A stretch of DNA of 7,750 nt from Chloroflexota bacterium (GTDB lineage Bacteria; Chloroflexota; Anaerolineae; Promineifilales; Promineifilaceae), in contig DOXE01000456.1 in NCBI GenBank assembly GCA_003519205.1, positions 1 through 7,750 of the forward strand. The letters are read 5' to 3'. The notes below the pieces were generated by a model. It saw only the letters and a list, made by a program, of their open reading frames with translations, made no database searches and was not told the origin of the DNA. Below are positions 6,501 through 7,750 of the stretch, one piece after another (the stretch's first letter is position 1; each line of letters starts with the position of its first letter). Position numbers and translations under genes: made by a program.

Positions 6501-6506
6501 AAGGAG
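6501..6506 (+). promoter_or_regulatory. Ribosome binding site of the Trm112-like gene
   Basis: AAGGAG, 8 nt before the ATG at 6515. A TTG at 6512 would also be in frame, but the ATG is the better start at normal spacing. Confidence 0.75.
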
Positions 6507-6514
6507 ATTTATTG

Positions 6515-6778
6515 ATGACCGAGCAAGAACAAGAGGATCTGCCAATCAGCCCTGAATTGCTAGAAATATTGCGCTGTCCTAAGGCAGTCCAAGAGAAAGA
6601 TAAATATGGCGATGACCCAGGTCAACTTCGCCTTGTTCATAATACATGGCTTGTATGCGACGATTCAGGACTAAAATATCCAATTCGTGATGGCATACCC
6701 GTCATGTTGATTGACGAAGGAGAAAAGTGGAAGGATACTCCTGATAAAGAGCTACCCGTCCCACCTCCACCTGCCTGA
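6515..6778 (+). CDS. Trm112/UPF0434-like small protein with half of the zinc site lost
   Basis: An 87-residue protein of the Trm112p-like family. In other organisms Trm112 is a small zinc-binding activator of methyltransferases; bacterial members are mostly uncharacterised. The core LLEILRCP (15-22) and LKYPIRDGIPVMLIDEGEKW (53-72) are typical of the family. The usual zinc pairs CPxC and CxxCG are reduced to one Cys each: Cys21 with Ala24, and Cys48 with Ser51. Four-Cys zinc binding is therefore not possible. An insert with DKYGDDPGQLRL separates the halves, and the C-terminus is a proline tail. It lies 174 nt after the ATPase gene on the same strand, with its own likely promoter, and converges on the MscS gene 28 nt away. 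Partner unknown; loss of Cys also occurs in other lineages of this family. Confidence 0.8.
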   Translation: MTEQEQEDLPISPELLEILRCPKAVQEKDKYGDDPGQLRLVHNTWLVCDDSGLKYPIRDGIPVMLIDEGEKWKDTPDKELPVPPPPA

Positions 6779-6806
6779 ACAAACCACCACCGTTCCACGT
6801 AAACAT

Positions 6807-7750
6807 TCAATTAGATTCAGCAGATTCCCGAACCTTTAATTCAGGTATGATACTCGTATCCTGGAGCTTTAATTCCCGTAACGGTACCGAAATGTCGATG
6901 TTTACGCTATTAAGAGCCTTATAGAGTGCCGTATTCATTTTGTCAATGACCCGACGTGTCTCCATGTAATGTTCTATCCAACAACGTACCCGGAATCCTA
7001 ATGCCGAGTCGTTGAAATCGAGTAACAACGCTTCAATTGGTTTATCCTTCATAACCCAATCTTCTCTCCCTAACGCCTCGACCATCAACTCCCGAACTTG
7101 ATCGACATCTGTGCCATAGGCGATGCTAATGTGAGTCTCAACCCGATAAACAGTGCTTGGGTCCGAATAATTGACGACCAGCCCTTTACCAATTACTGAA
7201 TTCGGGACAGTGACCATTCTGTTGTCCCTGGTCAGAATTCGCGTGCTTCGCAGCCCAATTTCCTTTACATCTCCCCAGGTATCGATATCTTGAATCTCCA
7301 CTCGGTCACCAACGATAAACGGCCGGTCAAGCATGATCATAAAGCCGGAGATAATGTCGCTCAGCGTCTCTTGAGCCGCAAGGGCAACTGCCAGTGTGCC
7401 GATTCCAAGAGTTGTCACCAGGGCGCTAGGTTCTATTCCGAAGTGACCCAACAAAATAATAATGGCGATCACGGTAACCATAATAATGGCTAAGGCTCGA
7501 AAGAAGAACAGGAATTTGTCATCCAAATCTGTGTCGGTTTGTGATACGATCTCACCCCTATACCACTCTGTGATTCCACCGATGAGACGGTATAGGGCTA
7601 TGAAGACCAGCAGTAAGTAAACGACGAAAAAGAAATCGGCGATAGGTTCTCGCCACGTTTCAGGTAAAAATGATAATTGGGTAATTGCCAGTTGAAATCC
7701 GGCAACAATTATCGCGAGACGAACTGGCCCGGTGACGGCCGTGATGACGA
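6807..7750 (-). CDS. MscS-family mechanosensitive ion channel (partial, C-terminal 313 residues)
   Basis: Membrane channel that opens under membrane tension to release solutes during osmotic downshock. The frame stays open past the TTG at 7526 to the right edge, so the true N-terminus lies outside the window and the apparent TTG start is internal. The extra upstream residues hold two membrane segments (in-window residues ~5-25 and ~36-60) joined by a polar loop, then RGEIVSQTDTDLDDKF and a third segment (~79-100). The pore helix region GIGTLAVALAAQETLSDIIS and the following FMIMLDRPFIVGDRVEI strongly match MscS TM3 and the start of its beta domain. MVTVPNSVI is the conserved beta-domain PN motif. 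The cytoplasmic C-domain continues to the TGA at 6807 and ends KVRESAESN. Whether further N-terminal domains exist cannot be seen. No terminator is evident in the 28-nt convergent gap. Confidence 0.93.
   Translation of the reverse strand, partial: VITAVTGPVRLAIIVAGFQLAITQLSFLPETWREPIADFFFVVYLLLVFIALYRLIGGITEWYRGEIVSQTDTDLDDKFLFFFRALAIIMVTVIAIIILLGHFGIEPSALVTTLGIGTLAVALAAQETLSDIISGFMIMLDRPFIVGDRVEIQDIDTWGDVKEIGLRSTRILTRDNRMVTVPNSVIGKGLVVNYSDPSTVYRVETHISIAYGTDVDQVRELMVEALGREDWVMKDKPIEALLLDFNDSALGFRVRCWIEHYMETRRVIDKMNTALYKALNSVNIDISVPLRELKLQDTSIIPELKVRESAESN

Noticed and set aside
6512..6514. TTG at 6512 as the start of the Trm112-like gene
   Set aside because: ATG at 6515 directly follows and has AAGGAG at a normal 8-nt distance.
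7520..7526. TTG at 7526 as the start of the MscS gene
   Set aside because: The same frame stays open to 7750 and encodes further plausible membrane segments, so the TTG is internal and the gene is partial.

Overview
The window looks like a bacterial chromosome segment of moderate GC. It contains one long housekeeping operon on the minus strand, a short divergent plus-strand pair, and the 3' part of a convergent minus-strand gene. Gene content suggests a Chloroflexota-type bacterium (Anaerolineae or a relative). The hints are a short ~200-residue EF-Ts, an S2 protein with a long acidic tail, a stand-alone STAND/MNS-like P-loop ATPase, and a Trm112-like protein that has lost half of its zinc cysteines. 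This assignment is an inference from protein style, not a phylogenetic result.

Positions 1-5150 (minus strand) read in transcription order rpsB (S2), tsf (EF-Ts), pyrH (UMP kinase), frr (ribosome recycling factor), uppS (isoprenyl diphosphate synthase), cdsA (CDP-diglyceride synthase), fbp (class I fructose-1,6-bisphosphatase, running off the left edge). The first six are the classical translation/nucleotide/envelope-lipid cluster found in many bacteria. The gaps are about 71, 23, 30, 6, 14 and 15 nt, so this is very probably one transcription unit. It links translation factors, UMP phosphorylation, the undecaprenyl carrier for cell-wall synthesis and the CDP-DAG branch point of phospholipid synthesis. 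fbp, a gluconeogenic gene, is an unusual last member. Three starts need care: pyrH uses GTG; frr should start at the ATG at 2701, not an upstream TTG; fbp is partial and has no stop in the window.

Positions 5151-5416 are a 266-nt divergent spacer. It holds a good minus-strand promoter (TTGCGT-16-TATAAT) and a ~160-nt rpsB leader with hairpins, one with a GNRA loop at the predicted 5' end. An 11-bp motif in this leader recurs in the rpsB-tsf gap. This is the best candidate here for an undescribed regulatory element, plausibly an S2 autoregulatory site.

Positions 5417-6778 (plus strand) hold a 307-aa orphan P-loop ATPase and an 87-aa Trm112/UPF0434-like protein. The second gene has its own plausible promoter, an operator-like inverted repeat and a strong ribosome binding site. 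Positions 6807-7750 (minus strand) hold the C-terminal 313 residues of an MscS-family mechanosensitive channel whose N-terminus lies beyond the right edge.

I see no CRISPR array, insertion sequence, tRNA, rRNA, phage gene or recognisable defence system. There is no stretch over 300 bases without a gene. The points worth following up are regulatory (the rpsB leader and repeated motif), contextual (fbp in the operon) and biochemical (the ATPase and the degenerate Trm112-like protein).
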